Assembly: GCF_001579805.1 (NCBI RefSeq)
Contig: NZ_CP014546.1
Location: forward strand, 6,262,001-6,326,000
Source: Pseudomonas azotoformans
GTDB taxonomy: Bacteria; Pseudomonadota; Gammaproteobacteria; Pseudomonadales; Pseudomonadaceae
Direction of reading: 5' to 3'
DNA: 64,000 nt
The stretch's first letter is position 1, and the number at the start of each line of letters is the position of its first letter. The notes beneath the pieces are model-generated. The model did not search any database, was not told the DNA's origin, and was given only the letters and a program-made list of their open reading frames with translations. Positions 6,542 to 15,592 of the stretch are shown piece after piece. Both the position numbers and the translations under genes were made by a program.

Positions 6542-8734
6542 TCAAATACGCCGAGCGGCGTAACGCTTGAGCATGCTCGGAACATCGAGAATCAGCGCGA
6601 TCCGACCGTCACCGGTGATGGTCGCACCCGACATGCCCGGGGTTCCCTGCAGCATTTTGCCCAAAGGCTTGATGACCACTTCTTCCTGGCCCACCAGTTG
6701 ATCGACCACAAACCCGATGCGCTGGGTGCCCACGGAGAGAATCACCACATGGCCTTCGCGCTGCTCTTCATGCTTGGCCGATGCCACCAGCCAGCGCTTG
6801 AGGTAGAACAGGGGCAACGCTTTGTCGCGCACAATCACCACTTCCTGGCCGTCCACCACGTTGGTGCGCGACAGGTCGAGGTGGAATATCTCGTTGACGT
6901 TGACCAGCGGGAAGGCGAACGCCTGGTTGCCCAGCATCACCATCAGGGTCGGCATGATCGCCAAGGTCAACGGCACCTTGATGACGATCTTCGAGCCCTG
7001 GCCCTTGGTCGAGTAGATGTTGATCGAGCCATTGAGCTGGCTGATCTTGGTCTTCACCACGTCCATGCCGACGCCACGGCCGGACACGTCGGAAATCTCG
7101 GTCTTGGTCGAGAAGCCCGGGGCAAAGATCAGGTTGTAGCACTCGGTGTCGGTCAGGCGGTCGGCGGCGTCCTTGTCCATCACTCCACGCTTGACCGCGA
7201 TGTTGCGCAGGATGGTCGGGTCCATGCCTTTACCGTCGTCAGTGATCGACAGCAGGATATGGTCGCCTTCTTGCTCCGCCGCCAGGATCACTTTGCCGCC
7301 ACGGGACTTGCCCGAGGCTTCGCGTTCTTCCGGGGTTTCCACGCCGTGGTCAACGGCGTTGCGCACCAAGTGGACCAGCGGGTCGGCCAGGGCCTCGACA
7401 AGGTTCTTGTCGAGGTCGGTTTCTTCACCCACCAGTTCCAGGTTGATTTCTTTCTTCAGCTGACGCGCCAGGTCGCGGACCAGGCGTGGGAAGCGGCCGA
7501 AGACTTTCTTGATCGGCTGCATCCGCGTTTTCATCACGGCGGTCTGCAGGTCGGCTGTCACCACGTCGAGGTTCGACACGGCCTTTTGCATGGCTTCATC
7601 GCCGCTGCTCAGGCCCAGGCGCACCAGGCGGTTACGCACCAGTACCAGTTCGCCGACCATGTTCATGATGTCGTCCAGGCGTGCGGTATCAACCCGTACG
7701 GTGGTTTCGGCTTCACTGGCAGGCTTCTCGGCAACCGGAGCGGCGGCGGCGCGTGCCGGAGCAGGCGCTGCTACAGGCGCTGGCTTGGCGGCCGGAGCCG
7801 GCGCAGCGGCTTTGGCGGCAACCGGTGCAGCCGTGGCCACCGCTGCGGCCGGGGCCACTTCGCTGAACTTGCCCTTACCGTGCAATTCATCCAGCAGCGA
7901 TTCGAACTCGTGATCGGAGATCAAACCATCGCCAGCCGGTGCTGCACTGGCAGCGGCAGGCGCTGCGGCCGTGGCGGCGACTTCCGGCAAGGCGTCGGCC
8001 ACGAAGGTGCCCTTGCCGTGCAGTTGGTCGAGCAACGCTTCGAATTCGTCGTCGGTAATGTCGGTGCTGGCTTTAGCAGCAGGCGCCTCGGGCGCAGCGG
8101 CCGGTGCCACAGCGTCGGCCGCGAACTGGCCTTTGCCGTGCAACTGGTCGAGCAGGGATTCGAACTCAGCGTCGGTGATGTCTTCGCTGGTTGGCGCAGC
8201 GACAGGCGCCTTTGGCGCTTCTGCCTCGGCCTTCACGGCACTGAGGGAGTTGAGCAGCTGTTCGAACTCGCTGTCGGTCACATCCGGTTCGGCTTCGGCC
8301 ACAGGCTCGGGCGCCGCCTCGACCACAGGCGCAGCCGAGGTGTCGGCCGGTTCCGCCAGGCGCGCCAGGGCGGCCAGCAGTTCCGGGGTGGCGGCAGTGA
8401 TCGGTGCACGGTCGCGCACCTCGCTGAACATGCCGTTGACCGCATCCAGTGCTTCGAGAATCACGTCCATCAATTCCGAATCAACGTGACGCTCACCCTT
8501 GCGCAGGATGTCGAACACGTTTTCGGCGATGTGGCAGCACTCCACCAGCTCATGGAGCTGGAGGAAGCCGGCGCCCCCTTTTACAGTGTGAAAACCGCGA
8601 AAAATTGCATTGAGCAGGTTCGCATCATCCGGTCGGCTTTCCAGCTCGACCAGTTGCTCGGACAACTGCTCTAAAATTTCGCCGGCCTCTACAAGGAAAT
8701 CCTGAAGGATTTCTTCATCGGCGCCGAAGCTCAT
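6542..8734 (-). CDS. cheA: Chemotaxis histidine kinase CheA
   Basis: 730 residues. The Hpt (P1) domain has phospho-accepting His49 (FRGFHTVKGGAGF). A long Ala/Pro linker (110-340) carries four copies of a D-x-E-F-E-x-L-L-[DN] motif (about 152-166, 186-204, 226-244, 272-290). Then come the P3 dimerisation segment from 345, the HATPase domain (HLVRNAVDHGVE, DDGKGMD, GFSTKTEISDVSGRG) and the CheW-like P5 domain to the end. It phosphorylates CheY and CheB in response to receptors. A conventional P2 domain is not evident; the repeated motifs occupy its place. It lies 48 nt upstream of cheB. Confidence 0.97.
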   Translation of the reverse strand: MSFGADEEILQDFLVEAGEILEQLSEQLVELESRPDDANLLNAIFRGFHTVKGGAGFLQLHELVECCHIAENVFDILRKGERHVDSELMDVILEALDAVNGMFSEVRDRAPITAATPELLAALARLAEPADTSAAPVVEAAPEPVAEAEPDVTDSEFEQLLNSLSAVKAEAEAPKAPVAAPTSEDITDAEFESLLDQLHGKGQFAADAVAPAAAPEAPAAKASTDITDDEFEALLDQLHGKGTFVADALPEVAATAAAPAAASAAPAGDGLISDHEFESLLDELHGKGKFSEVAPAAAVATAAPVAAKAAAPAPAAKPAPVAAPAPARAAAAPVAEKPASEAETTVRVDTARLDDIMNMVGELVLVRNRLVRLGLSSGDEAMQKAVSNLDVVTADLQTAVMKTRMQPIKKVFGRFPRLVRDLARQLKKEINLELVGEETDLDKNLVEALADPLVHLVRNAVDHGVETPEEREASGKSRGGKVILAAEQEGDHILLSITDDGKGMDPTILRNIAVKRGVMDKDAADRLTDTECYNLIFAPGFSTKTEISDVSGRGVGMDVVKTKISQLNGSINIYSTKGQGSKIVIKVPLTLAIMPTLMVMLGNQAFAFPLVNVNEIFHLDLSRTNVVDGQEVVIVRDKALPLFYLKRWLVASAKHEEQREGHVVILSVGTQRIGFVVDQLVGQEEVVIKPLGKMLQGTPGMSGATITGDGRIALILDVPSMLKRYAARRI

Positions 8735-8745
8735 GTGGGTGCTCC

Positions 8746-9534
8746 TTAGAAGCCTAAACTGGATAACAGGTCATCGACATCATCTTGACCCGATACAACG
8801 TCTTCACGTTTATCGGCATGAATCTGCGGACCTTCACCCTTGGCGAGATGTTTTTGTGGATCTTTTTCCGAGAGGATCGCTTCGCGGTCATGTTCAATGC
8901 CGGCAAAACGGTCTACCTGGCCTGCCATCAGCACTAATTTGAGCAAGTTGCTTTCCACTTCGGTGACCAACTGGGTCACACGCTTGATCACCTGACCGGT
9001 GAGGTCCTGGTAATCCTGGGCGAGCAGAATGTCGTTGAGGTTGCTGGAAACCGTGCGGTTTTCCTGCTCGCTGCGTGACAAGAACCCTTCGACCCGACGC
9101 GCCAATTCACGAAACTCTTCAGCGCCCACTTCGCGGCGCATGAAACGGCCCCAGTCGTTGCTCAGGGCCTGGGCTTCGTTGGCCATGCCGTTGACCAGGG
9201 GCGTGGCGTTTTCCACCAGGTCCATGGTGCGGTTGGCCGCCGCCTCAGTCAGCCTGACCACATAGGACAGGCGCTCGGTGGCATCGGTGATCTGCGAGAT
9301 TTCCTCGGCCTGGGGCATATGCGGGTCAATCTGGAAATTGACGATCGCACTGTGCAGCTCGCGTGTGAGCTTGCCCACTTCCTGGTACAGGCCGCGGTCA
9401 CGGGTCTGGTTGAGCTCATGGATTAACTGCACCGCGTCGCCGAACTGGCCTTTTTCAAGGCTGTCGACCAATTGGTGAGCATGCTTTTTCAGGGTCGACT
9501 CAAAGTCTCCCTGTGACGTTTCTTTATGCTCCAT
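8746..9534 (-). CDS. cheZ: CheY-phosphate phosphatase CheZ
   Basis: 262 residues, almost all helical. The catalytic segment LAQDYQDLTGQVIKRV (about residues 170-185) contains the conserved Asp and Gln. A flexible acidic linker leads to the C-terminal CheY-binding peptide QDDVDDLLSSLGF. It dephosphorylates CheY~P and so resets motor direction. It sits between cheY and cheA with short gaps (18 and 11 nt), typical of gamma-proteobacterial che operons. Confidence 0.95.
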   Translation of the reverse strand: MEHKETSQGDFESTLKKHAHQLVDSLEKGQFGDAVQLIHELNQTRDRGLYQEVGKLTRELHSAIVNFQIDPHMPQAEEISQITDATERLSYVVRLTEAAANRTMDLVENATPLVNGMANEAQALSNDWGRFMRREVGAEEFRELARRVEGFLSRSEQENRTVSSNLNDILLAQDYQDLTGQVIKRVTQLVTEVESNLLKLVLMAGQVDRFAGIEHDREAILSEKDPQKHLAKGEGPQIHADKREDVVSGQDDVDDLLSSLGF

Positions 9535-9552
9535 AGCTCCCCCGCGATGGCA

Positions 9553-9927
9553 TTAGCCGTGGATGCGTTCGAAGATTTTCTCGATCTTCTCTTTCAAGGC
9601 CAATGCAGTGAATGGCTTGACCACGTAACCGTTTACCCCGGCTTGGGCGGCTTCGATGATCTGCTCACGCTTGGCTTCGGCGGTCACCATCAACACAGGC
9701 AGGCTGCGCAGTTTTTCGTCGGCGCGCACGTGGCGCAGCAAGTCGATACCGGTCATGCCCGGCATGTTCCAGTCCGTTACCAGAAAGTCGATGCTCCCGC
9801 TGTTGAGGATCGGAATCGCCGTAATGCCGTCATCCGCCTCGACCGTGTTAGTGAACCCAAGGTCACGCAACAGGTTTTTTATGATCCGCCGCATCGTTGA
9901 GAAGTCATCAACGATGAGGATTTTCAT
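9553..9927 (-). CDS. cheY: Chemotaxis response regulator CheY
   Basis: 124-residue single receiver domain. Asp7/Asp8, phosphoacceptor Asp52 ([12 protein letters not shown]), Thr82 and Lys104 are all present at the CheY canonical positions. CheY~P binds the N-terminus of FliM and switches rotation. The start [10 protein letters not shown] (9927) was chosen for fold. A TTG at 9951 would add eight residues and has no better ribosome site; GGAGG lies about 17 nt before the ATG. First gene of the che block, separated from fliA by a structured 167-nt gap. Confidence 0.95.
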   Translation of the reverse strand: MKILIVDDFSTMRRIIKNLLRDLGFTNTVEADDGITAIPILNSGSIDFLVTDWNMPGMTGIDLLRHVRADEKLRSLPVLMVTAEAKREQIIEAAQAGVNGYVVKPFTALALKEKIEKIFERIHG

Positions 9928-10022
9928 GTTCTTGTCCAATTCGACCTCCAAGCAGTCTTAAACGCGCCCAGCACCTGGACGCGCCATTTCAATCAACAGG
10001 CATTACACAAAAAGGACTGCCG

Positions 10023-10091
10023 GGGCACCACGGGTCGAACCCGCAAAGGCTGGTTGCCCTCGCGGTCTCGTCTGCAGTGTCCCCACACTGC
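10023..10091 (-). other. Two stable hairpins between fliA and cheY
   Basis: On the minus strand, right after the fliA stop, GCAGTGT-GGGG-ACACTGC (10074-10091) forms a perfect 7-bp hairpin. It is followed at 10023-10059 by a longer stem, GGGCA/TGCCC and CCA/TGG, capped by CGGG-TTCGA-CCCG. A T5 tract follows about 8 nt later. This could be an attenuator, a leaky terminator or a processing site that lets cheY onward be expressed differently from fliA. The capping loop resembles a tRNA T-arm but there is no tRNA around it. Confidence 0.5.
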
Positions 10092-10094
10092 CTG

Positions 10095-10835
10095 TCAGCG
10101 CGCTCGCCACTCTCCCAAACGCCCCCGCAAGCGGGCTGCGCACTGGCTGTGCAACTGGCTGACCCGCGACTCGCTGACCCCCAGGACCTCACCGATTTCC
10201 TTGAGGTTCAGCTCTTCGTCGTAGTACAGCGCCAACACCAGCCGCTCACGCTCCGGCAAATTGGCAATCGCGTCCGCCAACGCCCCCTGGAAACGCTCAT
10301 CTTCCAGGTCACGCGATGGCTCCATATGAGCGCTCGCGCCGTCCTCGTGCAGCCCTTCGTGTTCGCCGTCCTGCAACAGGTCGTCGAAACTGAACAGGCG
10401 GCTGCCCAAGGTATCGTTCAAAATCCCGTAGTAATCGTCGAGACTCAATTGGAGTTCGGCCGCAACTTCGTGATCTTTAGCGTCGCGACCGGTTTTTGCT
10501 TCAATTGCCCGAATTGCGTCACTGACCATGCGTGTATTGCGATGCACCGAACGCGGCGCCCAATCACCTTTACGCACTTCATCGAGCATCGCGCCACGGA
10601 TACGGATACCCGCATACGTCTCGAAACTCGCACCCTTGCTCGCGTCGTACTTGGTCGACACTTCGAGCAGGCCGATCATGCCCGCCTGGATCAGGTCTTC
10701 GACCTGGACGCTGGCGGGTAGGCGTGCCAGCAAGTGATAGGCGATACGCTTGACCAAGGGCGCGTAGCGCTCGATCAACTCGCCCTGACTGTCACGGGCA
10801 GACTTCTTGTACGCGTTGTAGCCAGTCGCTGTCAT
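10095..10835 (-). CDS. fliA: RNA polymerase sigma-28 factor FliA
   Basis: 246 residues. Region 2 (YAPLVKRIAYHLLARLP, VEDLIQAGMIGLLEV, FETYAGIRIRGAMLDEVR), region 3 and region 4 with the helix-turn-helix (LNLKEIGEVLGVSESRVSQL) are intact. It directs late flagellar and chemotaxis promoters such as that of fliC and is held by the anti-sigma factor FlgM (not in this window). The ATG at 10835 overlaps the fleN stop (ATGA), so the longer upstream frame was rejected. Co-transcribed with flhA-flhF-fleN. Confidence 0.97.
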   Translation of the reverse strand: MTATGYNAYKKSARDSQGELIERYAPLVKRIAYHLLARLPASVQVEDLIQAGMIGLLEVSTKYDASKGASFETYAGIRIRGAMLDEVRKGDWAPRSVHRNTRMVSDAIRAIEAKTGRDAKDHEVAAELQLSLDDYYGILNDTLGSRLFSFDDLLQDGEHEGLHEDGASAHMEPSRDLEDERFQGALADAIANLPERERLVLALYYDEELNLKEIGEVLGVSESRVSQLHSQCAARLRGRLGEWRAR

Positions 10836-11665
10836 AGCACGGGTCCTGCGCTCGTCTGATGCACCAATCGCTCGACGAAAAACTCCAGATGCCCCCGAGG
10901 GTTGGCAGGCAACGGCCAGGTATCGACCTTCTGGGCAATAGCCTTGAACGCCAATGCGCATTTGGAACGAGGGAACGCTTCGTAGACTGCACGCTGCTTT
11001 TGCACAGCCTTGCGCACACACTCGTCGTAGGGAACTGCGCCGACGTATTGTAAGGCGACATCGAGGAAGCGATCCGTGACCTTGGTCAACTTGGCGAACA
11101 GGTTGCGCCCTTCCTGCGGGCTCTGGGCCATGTTGGCCAGGACGCGGAAGCGGTTCATGCCGTAGTCACGGTTAAGCAGTTTGATCAGGGCGTAGGCGTC
11201 GGTGATCGAGGTGGGTTCATCGCAGACCACCAGCAACACTTCCTGCGCGGCGCGCACGAAGCTGACCACGGACTCGCCGATCCCGGCGGCGGTGTCGATC
11301 ACCAGCACGTCGAGGTTGTCGCCGATATCACTGAACGCCTGGATCAGGCCGGCATGCTGCGCCGGGCTCAGGTGCACCATGCTCTGGGTGCCGGAGGCGG
11401 CCGGCACGATACGGATGCCACCGGGCCCCTGCAGCAGCACATCGCGCAGCTCACAGCGGCCTTCGATCACATCGGCAAGCGTATGTTTGGGCGTCAGCCC
11501 CAGCAGAACGTCGACGTTCGCCAGCCCCAGGTCAGCATCCAGCAGCATGACGCGACGGCCAAGCTCTGCCAGGGCCAGGGACAAATTCACTGACACGTTA
11601 GTTTTCCCGACGCCACCTTTGCCGCCGGTCACCGCGATCACCTGTACGGGATGCATGCTGCCCAT
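10832..11665 (-). CDS. fleN: Flagellar number regulator FleN (FlhG), MinD-like ATPase
   Basis: 277 residues. Deviant Walker A GGKGGVGKT (14-22), VMLLDADLGLANVDVLLG and VLVIDTAAGIGESVVSF are MinD/ParA-type ATPase motifs; the C-terminus is an amphipathic membrane-targeting helix. In P. aeruginosa FleN restricts flagella to one by binding FleQ and blocking its activator function. It lies between flhF and fliA (4-nt overlap). A start at 11656 (MHPVQV) is also possible. Confidence 0.95.
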   Translation of the reverse strand: MGSMHPVQVIAVTGGKGGVGKTNVSVNLSLALAELGRRVMLLDADLGLANVDVLLGLTPKHTLADVIEGRCELRDVLLQGPGGIRIVPAASGTQSMVHLSPAQHAGLIQAFSDIGDNLDVLVIDTAAGIGESVVSFVRAAQEVLLVVCDEPTSITDAYALIKLLNRDYGMNRFRVLANMAQSPQEGRNLFAKLTKVTDRFLDVALQYVGAVPYDECVRKAVQKQRAVYEAFPRSKCALAFKAIAQKVDTWPLPANPRGHLEFFVERLVHQTSAGPVL

Positions 11666-11770
11666 TTTATTTCTTTACCTTGTCTTGCTTAGACGCAGGC
11701 TACATGGCTTGGCCGCGTGAATCGCTTGCAGACCATCGATGTAGATACATTTCACGGTGTTCATCCTGCC

Positions 11771-13087
11771 TCAACCCACCCGTTTTGCCGGGTTGTGGTA
11801 GAGGTCGGCGAACATATCGGCCATCGCTTCCTCGCTAGGCTCTTCTTGCATTTGCACGCTGACTGCACGGCTGACCAACTGATGACGGCGCGGCAGATGC
11901 AGATCATCCGGAATCCGCGGCCCGTCGGTCAGGTAGGCGACCGGCAGTTCATGACTGATGGCCAGGCTCAGCACCTCGCCCAGGCTCGCGGTTTCATCGA
12001 GCTTGGTGAGGATGCAACCGGCCAGGCCGCAGCGTTTGTAGCTGTGGTATGCAGCGGTAAGAACCTGTTTCTGGCTGGTGGTTGCAAGCACCAGGTAATT
12101 TTTCGACTTGATGCCACGCCCGGCCAGGCTTTCCAGTTGCATGCGCAATGCCGGGTCGCTGGCTTGCAGGCCGGCGGTGTCGATCAAGACCACGCGTTTG
12201 CGCAGCAGCGGGTCGAGGGCGTTGGCCAGGGACTGGCCCGGGTCTACATGGGTCACCGACACATTGAGAATGCGGCCCAACGTCTTGAGCTGTTCCTGGG
12301 CACCAATACGGTAGCTGTCCATGCTCACCAGCGCGATATTCTGCGCGCCGTATTTGAGGACGTAGCGGGCCGCGAGCTTGGCCAGGGTGGTGGTCTTGCC
12401 CATGCCGGCAGGGCCGACCATGGCAATCACACCGCCTTCTTCCAGGGGTTCGATTTCCGGGGTGACGATCATCCGCGCCAGGTGGGCCAGCAACATGCGC
12501 CAGGCCTGGCGAGGTTCTTCGATTTCGGTGGTCAGCGCCAGCAGGTCGCGGGACAACGGGCCGGACAGGCCGATGCGTTGCAGGCGACGCCACAGGTTGG
12601 CTTGTTGCGGCTTGCTGCCTTGCAGCTGGTTCCACGCCAGCGAGCCCAACTGCACTTCCAGCAGTTCACGCAGGCCGTTGAGTTCAAAACGCATCGAATC
12701 GAACACCCGCTGGTCAACCGCAGGCGCCGGAGCAGGCGCAGCAGGACGCGGCGGTTCTTTGAAGGTCGGCTCGACCAGCGGCTCGGCAGCGGTCAGCGGC
12801 AAGCCGGCGAACAACTGGCGATTGGTGGTGGCATCGCTGTCGCCGCGCATGCTCAGTTCAGCCTGGGCCGAGACAATGCGCGAAGCGGTCTTGCGCAGCT
12901 CGTCTTCGAGCTCCATGTTCGGCACACGCGGCGCCAAGGCCTGGGGGGTGTAATCCAGGGCAGCCGTCAGCTCGACACCGCCGGCAATACGACGGTTTCC
13001 GATAATCGCGGCGTCGGCGCCCAGCTCATCACGCACCAGTTTCATGGCCTGACGCATATCGGCGGCGAAAAAACGCTTCACTTGCAT
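11771..13087 (-). CDS. flhF: Flagellar placement GTPase FlhF
   Basis: 438 residues. An N-terminal basic B domain (MQVKRFFAADMRQAMKLVRD) and a Pro-rich linker (about 100-125) precede the SRP-type NG GTPase. The P-loop is GPAGMGKTT (225-233), followed by VLIDTAG and TKLDETASLGEVL. FlhF marks the pole where the flagellum is built and counteracts FleN. It lies 12 nt downstream of flhA and 105 nt upstream of fleN. Confidence 0.96.
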   Translation of the reverse strand: MQVKRFFAADMRQAMKLVRDELGADAAIIGNRRIAGGVELTAALDYTPQALAPRVPNMELEDELRKTASRIVSAQAELSMRGDSDATTNRQLFAGLPLTAAEPLVEPTFKEPPRPAAPAPAPAVDQRVFDSMRFELNGLRELLEVQLGSLAWNQLQGSKPQQANLWRRLQRIGLSGPLSRDLLALTTEIEEPRQAWRMLLAHLARMIVTPEIEPLEEGGVIAMVGPAGMGKTTTLAKLAARYVLKYGAQNIALVSMDSYRIGAQEQLKTLGRILNVSVTHVDPGQSLANALDPLLRKRVVLIDTAGLQASDPALRMQLESLAGRGIKSKNYLVLATTSQKQVLTAAYHSYKRCGLAGCILTKLDETASLGEVLSLAISHELPVAYLTDGPRIPDDLHLPRRHQLVSRAVSVQMQEEPSEEAMADMFADLYHNPAKRVG

Positions 13088-13099
13088 AACCCACTACCC

Positions 13100-15229
13100 T
13101 CAGCCGTTGGGCCCTACTGTCGCGACGATAGTCACTTGCTTGTTGTCAGGAATTTCCTGATAAGCCAAAACGTGCAAATTCGGTACTGCCAGGCGTCCAA
13201 ACCGCGACAACATCGCCCGGACGGGGCCTGCCACCAGCAGAATCACCGGTTGGCCCTGCATTTCCTGGCGCTGTGCGGCGTCGATCAACGAGCGCTGCAG
13301 CTTCTCAGCCATGCTTGGCTCCAGCAGAACGCCCTCTTCCTGGCCTTGTCCTGCCTTCTGAATACTATTGAGCAATATTTGTTCCAACCTTGGCTCCAAG
13401 GTGATCACAGGCAGCTCGGAGTCAAGCCCTACAATGCTTTGGACGATTGCGCGCGACAATCCGACGCGCACCGCGGCCACCAGGGCGGCAGTATCTTGAC
13501 TCTTGGCGGCATTGTTGGCGATGGCCTCGGCAATGCTGCGGATATCGCGGACCGGCACCTGTTCGGCCAGCAGTGCCTGCAACACCTTGAGCAATTGCGA
13601 CAGTGACAGAATGCCCGGCACCAGTTCTTCGGCGAGTTTTGGCGACGCTTTGGCCAGCAACCCCATCAATTGCTGGACTTCCTCGTGGCCAATCAGCTCG
13701 TGGGAGTGCTTGTACAGGATCTGGTTGAGGTGCGTCGCGACCACGGTGCTGGCGTCCACCACCGTGTAGCCGAGGGATTGTGCCTGGCTGCGCTGGCTGA
13801 TTTCGATCCATACCGCGTCCAGGCCAAAAGCCGGATCTTTGGCGGTGATGCCGTTGAGGCTGCCGAACACCTGCCCAGGGTTGATCGCCAGTTCGCGGTC
13901 CGGGTAGATCTCGGCTTCGGCCAGGATCACGCCCATCAGGGTCAGGCGGTAGGCACTCGGCGCCAGGTCGAGGTTGTCGCGGATGTGCACGGTGGGCATC
14001 AAGAAGCCCAGGTCCTGGGACAGTTTCTTGCGCACGCCCTTGATCCGCGCGAGCAGTTGGCCGCCCTGGTTGCGGTCCACCAGTGGGATCAGGCGGTAGC
14101 CGACTTCCAGGCCGATCATGTCGATTGGGGTAACGTCATCCCAGCCAAGCTCCTTGGTTTCCTGGGCGCGGGCCGGGGATGGCAGCAGTTCCTGCTGGCG
14201 TGCGATTTCCTGCTGGGCAATCACTTTGACCTGGTTCTGCTTCTTCCAGAACAGGTACGCAGCACCGCCAGCCAGGGCCGCCATGCTCAGGAATGACACG
14301 TGCGGCATGCCCGGCACGATACCCATGATCGCCATGATGCCCGCCGCTACGGCCAGCGCCTTGGGCGAAGCGAACATCTGCCGGCTGATCTGCTTGCCCA
14401 TGTCCTCGGAGCCCGAAGCACGGGTCACCATGATGGCCGCCGCTGTTGATAACAACAGTGATGGCAATTGCGCCACTAAACCGTCACCGATGGTCAGCAA
14501 GGCGTAGACCTTGCCCGCATCGCCAAAGGTCATGCCGTGCTGGAAGATACCCACGGCCATGCCGCCAATGAGGTTGATGAACAGGATCAACAAGCCGGCG
14601 ATGGCGTCACCGCGCACGAATTTGCTGGCACCGTCCATGGAACCGTAGAACTCGGCTTCCTGGGCCACTTCCAGGCGGCGCGACTTGGCCTGGTTCTGGT
14701 CGATCAGGCCGGCGTTGAGGTCGGCGTCGATAGCCATCTGTTTGCCGGGCATCGCGTCGAGGGTAAACCGCGCGCTCACCTCGGAAATCCGCCCGGCGCC
14801 CTTGGTCACCACCACGAAGTTGATGATCATCAGGATCGCGAACACCACGATACCAACCACGTAGTTACCGCCGATCACCACCTCACCGAAGGCCTGGATC
14901 ACCTTACCGGCAGCGGCATGGCCGTCCTGGCCGTGGAGCATGACCACACGCGTCGACGCCACGTTCAGCGCCAGGCGCAATAGGGTCGCCACCAGCAGAA
15001 TGGTCGGGAATACCGCGAAATCCAATGGCCGCAGGGCGTATACGCACACCAGCAAGACCACGACGGACAGGGCAATGTTGAAGGTAAAGAACACGTCCAG
15101 CAGGAACGGCGGCATCGGCAACATCATCATTGCCAGCATCACCAGCAACAACAACGGCACACCCAGATTGCCTCGCGAGAGGTCAGTCAGGGTGCTGCGG
15201 GCGTTGCCGAGCATTTGAGAGCGATCCAC
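13100..15229 (-). CDS. flhA: Flagellar type III export gate protein FlhA
   Basis: About 709 residues. Eight hydrophobic segments fill the N-terminal 320 residues, with the FHIPEP-family signature RISEVSARFTLDAMPGKQM between them; a large cytoplasmic domain follows that docks export substrate-chaperone complexes. The start is taken as a GTG (15229, VDRSQMLGNARS); a tandem GTG at 15232 is equally placed behind a GAGGA site. It is the first gene of flhA-flhF-fleN-fliA and is preceded by a sigma-54 type promoter at 15295-15310. Confidence 0.96.
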   Translation of the reverse strand: MDRSQMLGNARSTLTDLSRGNLGVPLLLLVMLAMMMLPMPPFLLDVFFTFNIALSVVVLLVCVYALRPLDFAVFPTILLVATLLRLALNVASTRVVMLHGQDGHAAAGKVIQAFGEVVIGGNYVVGIVVFAILMIINFVVVTKGAGRISEVSARFTLDAMPGKQMAIDADLNAGLIDQNQAKSRRLEVAQEAEFYGSMDGASKFVRGDAIAGLLILFINLIGGMAVGIFQHGMTFGDAGKVYALLTIGDGLVAQLPSLLLSTAAAIMVTRASGSEDMGKQISRQMFASPKALAVAAGIMAIMGIVPGMPHVSFLSMAALAGGAAYLFWKKQNQVKVIAQQEIARQQELLPSPARAQETKELGWDDVTPIDMIGLEVGYRLIPLVDRNQGGQLLARIKGVRKKLSQDLGFLMPTVHIRDNLDLAPSAYRLTLMGVILAEAEIYPDRELAINPGQVFGSLNGITAKDPAFGLDAVWIEISQRSQAQSLGYTVVDASTVVATHLNQILYKHSHELIGHEEVQQLMGLLAKASPKLAEELVPGILSLSQLLKVLQALLAEQVPVRDIRSIAEAIANNAAKSQDTAALVAAVRVGLSRAIVQSIVGLDSELPVITLEPRLEQILLNSIQKAGQGQEEGVLLEPSMAEKLQRSLIDAAQRQEMQGQPVILLVAGPVRAMLSRFGRLAVPNLHVLAYQEIPDNKQVTIVATVGPNG

Positions 15230-15294
15230 CACCGGTATTCCTCGTGTCCTTTGAAGCAAAGTTTTGACGCCTGGAGGCGTCCTGGAGGCGGTAT

Positions 15295-15310
15295 TGCAAG
15301 AAGCCTTCCA
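15295..15310 (-). promoter_or_regulatory. Sigma-54 promoter of flhA
   Basis: Minus-strand TGGAAGGCTTCTTGCA fits the -24/-12 pattern TGGCACG-N4-TTGC(A/T) with exact GG-GC spacing, 65 nt before the flhA start. flhA is RpoN/FleQ-dependent in P. aeruginosa. The assignment is by pattern and context. Confidence 0.75.
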
Positions 15311-15373
15311 ACTTTTGCTCTAAGGGTCAGATCGCTCTCAGACATTGCCTTGAAAGCATCGATGAGGACGAAA

Positions 15374-15577
15374 CTACAAGGGTTTGACGTTATCGGCCTG
15401 TGGGCCTTTTGGACCTTGAACGATGCCGTATTCGACTTTCTTGCCTTCTTCGAGGGTTCTGAAGCCATCGATTTTTATCGCGGAATGGTGGACAAATACA
15501 TCTGCACTTCCATCGTTCGGCGAAATAAACCCAAACCCCTTCGCTGCGTTAAACCATTTCACCGTACCTGTTGCCAT
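15374..15577 (-). CDS. Cold-shock domain protein (CspA family)
   Basis: 67 residues forming one OB-fold cold-shock domain. RNP1 (KGFGFI) and RNP2 (VFVHH) are intact, and GTVKWFN and GPQADNV are typical. It should bind single-stranded RNA/DNA and melt mRNA structure. GGAGAA precedes the ATG. It starts 15 nt after the degenerate CSD gene, suggesting a two-gene unit, and no strong terminator is visible between it and the flhA promoter. Which of the several Pseudomonas Csp paralogues it is cannot be decided from sequence alone. Confidence 0.93.
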   Translation of the reverse strand: MATGTVKWFNAAKGFGFISPNDGSADVFVHHSAIKIDGFRTLEEGKKVEYGIVQGPKGPQADNVKPL

Positions 15578-15592
15578 TGCCGTTCTCCTGAC

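Noticed and set aside
6113..8674. Open frame of 853 codons on the plus strand, antisense to cheA
   Set aside because: It lies wholly opposite cheA and cheB, His/Gln/Arg-rich in the way expected from the complement of GC-rich codons, with no domain or ribosome site. Similar antisense frames at 11717-13606 and 29283-31205 were rejected for the same reason.
10023..10060. tRNA-like T-arm (GGGTTCGACCC) between fliA and cheY
   Set aside because: No acceptor, D or anticodon arms can be drawn around it on either strand; it is the cap of a longer hairpin.
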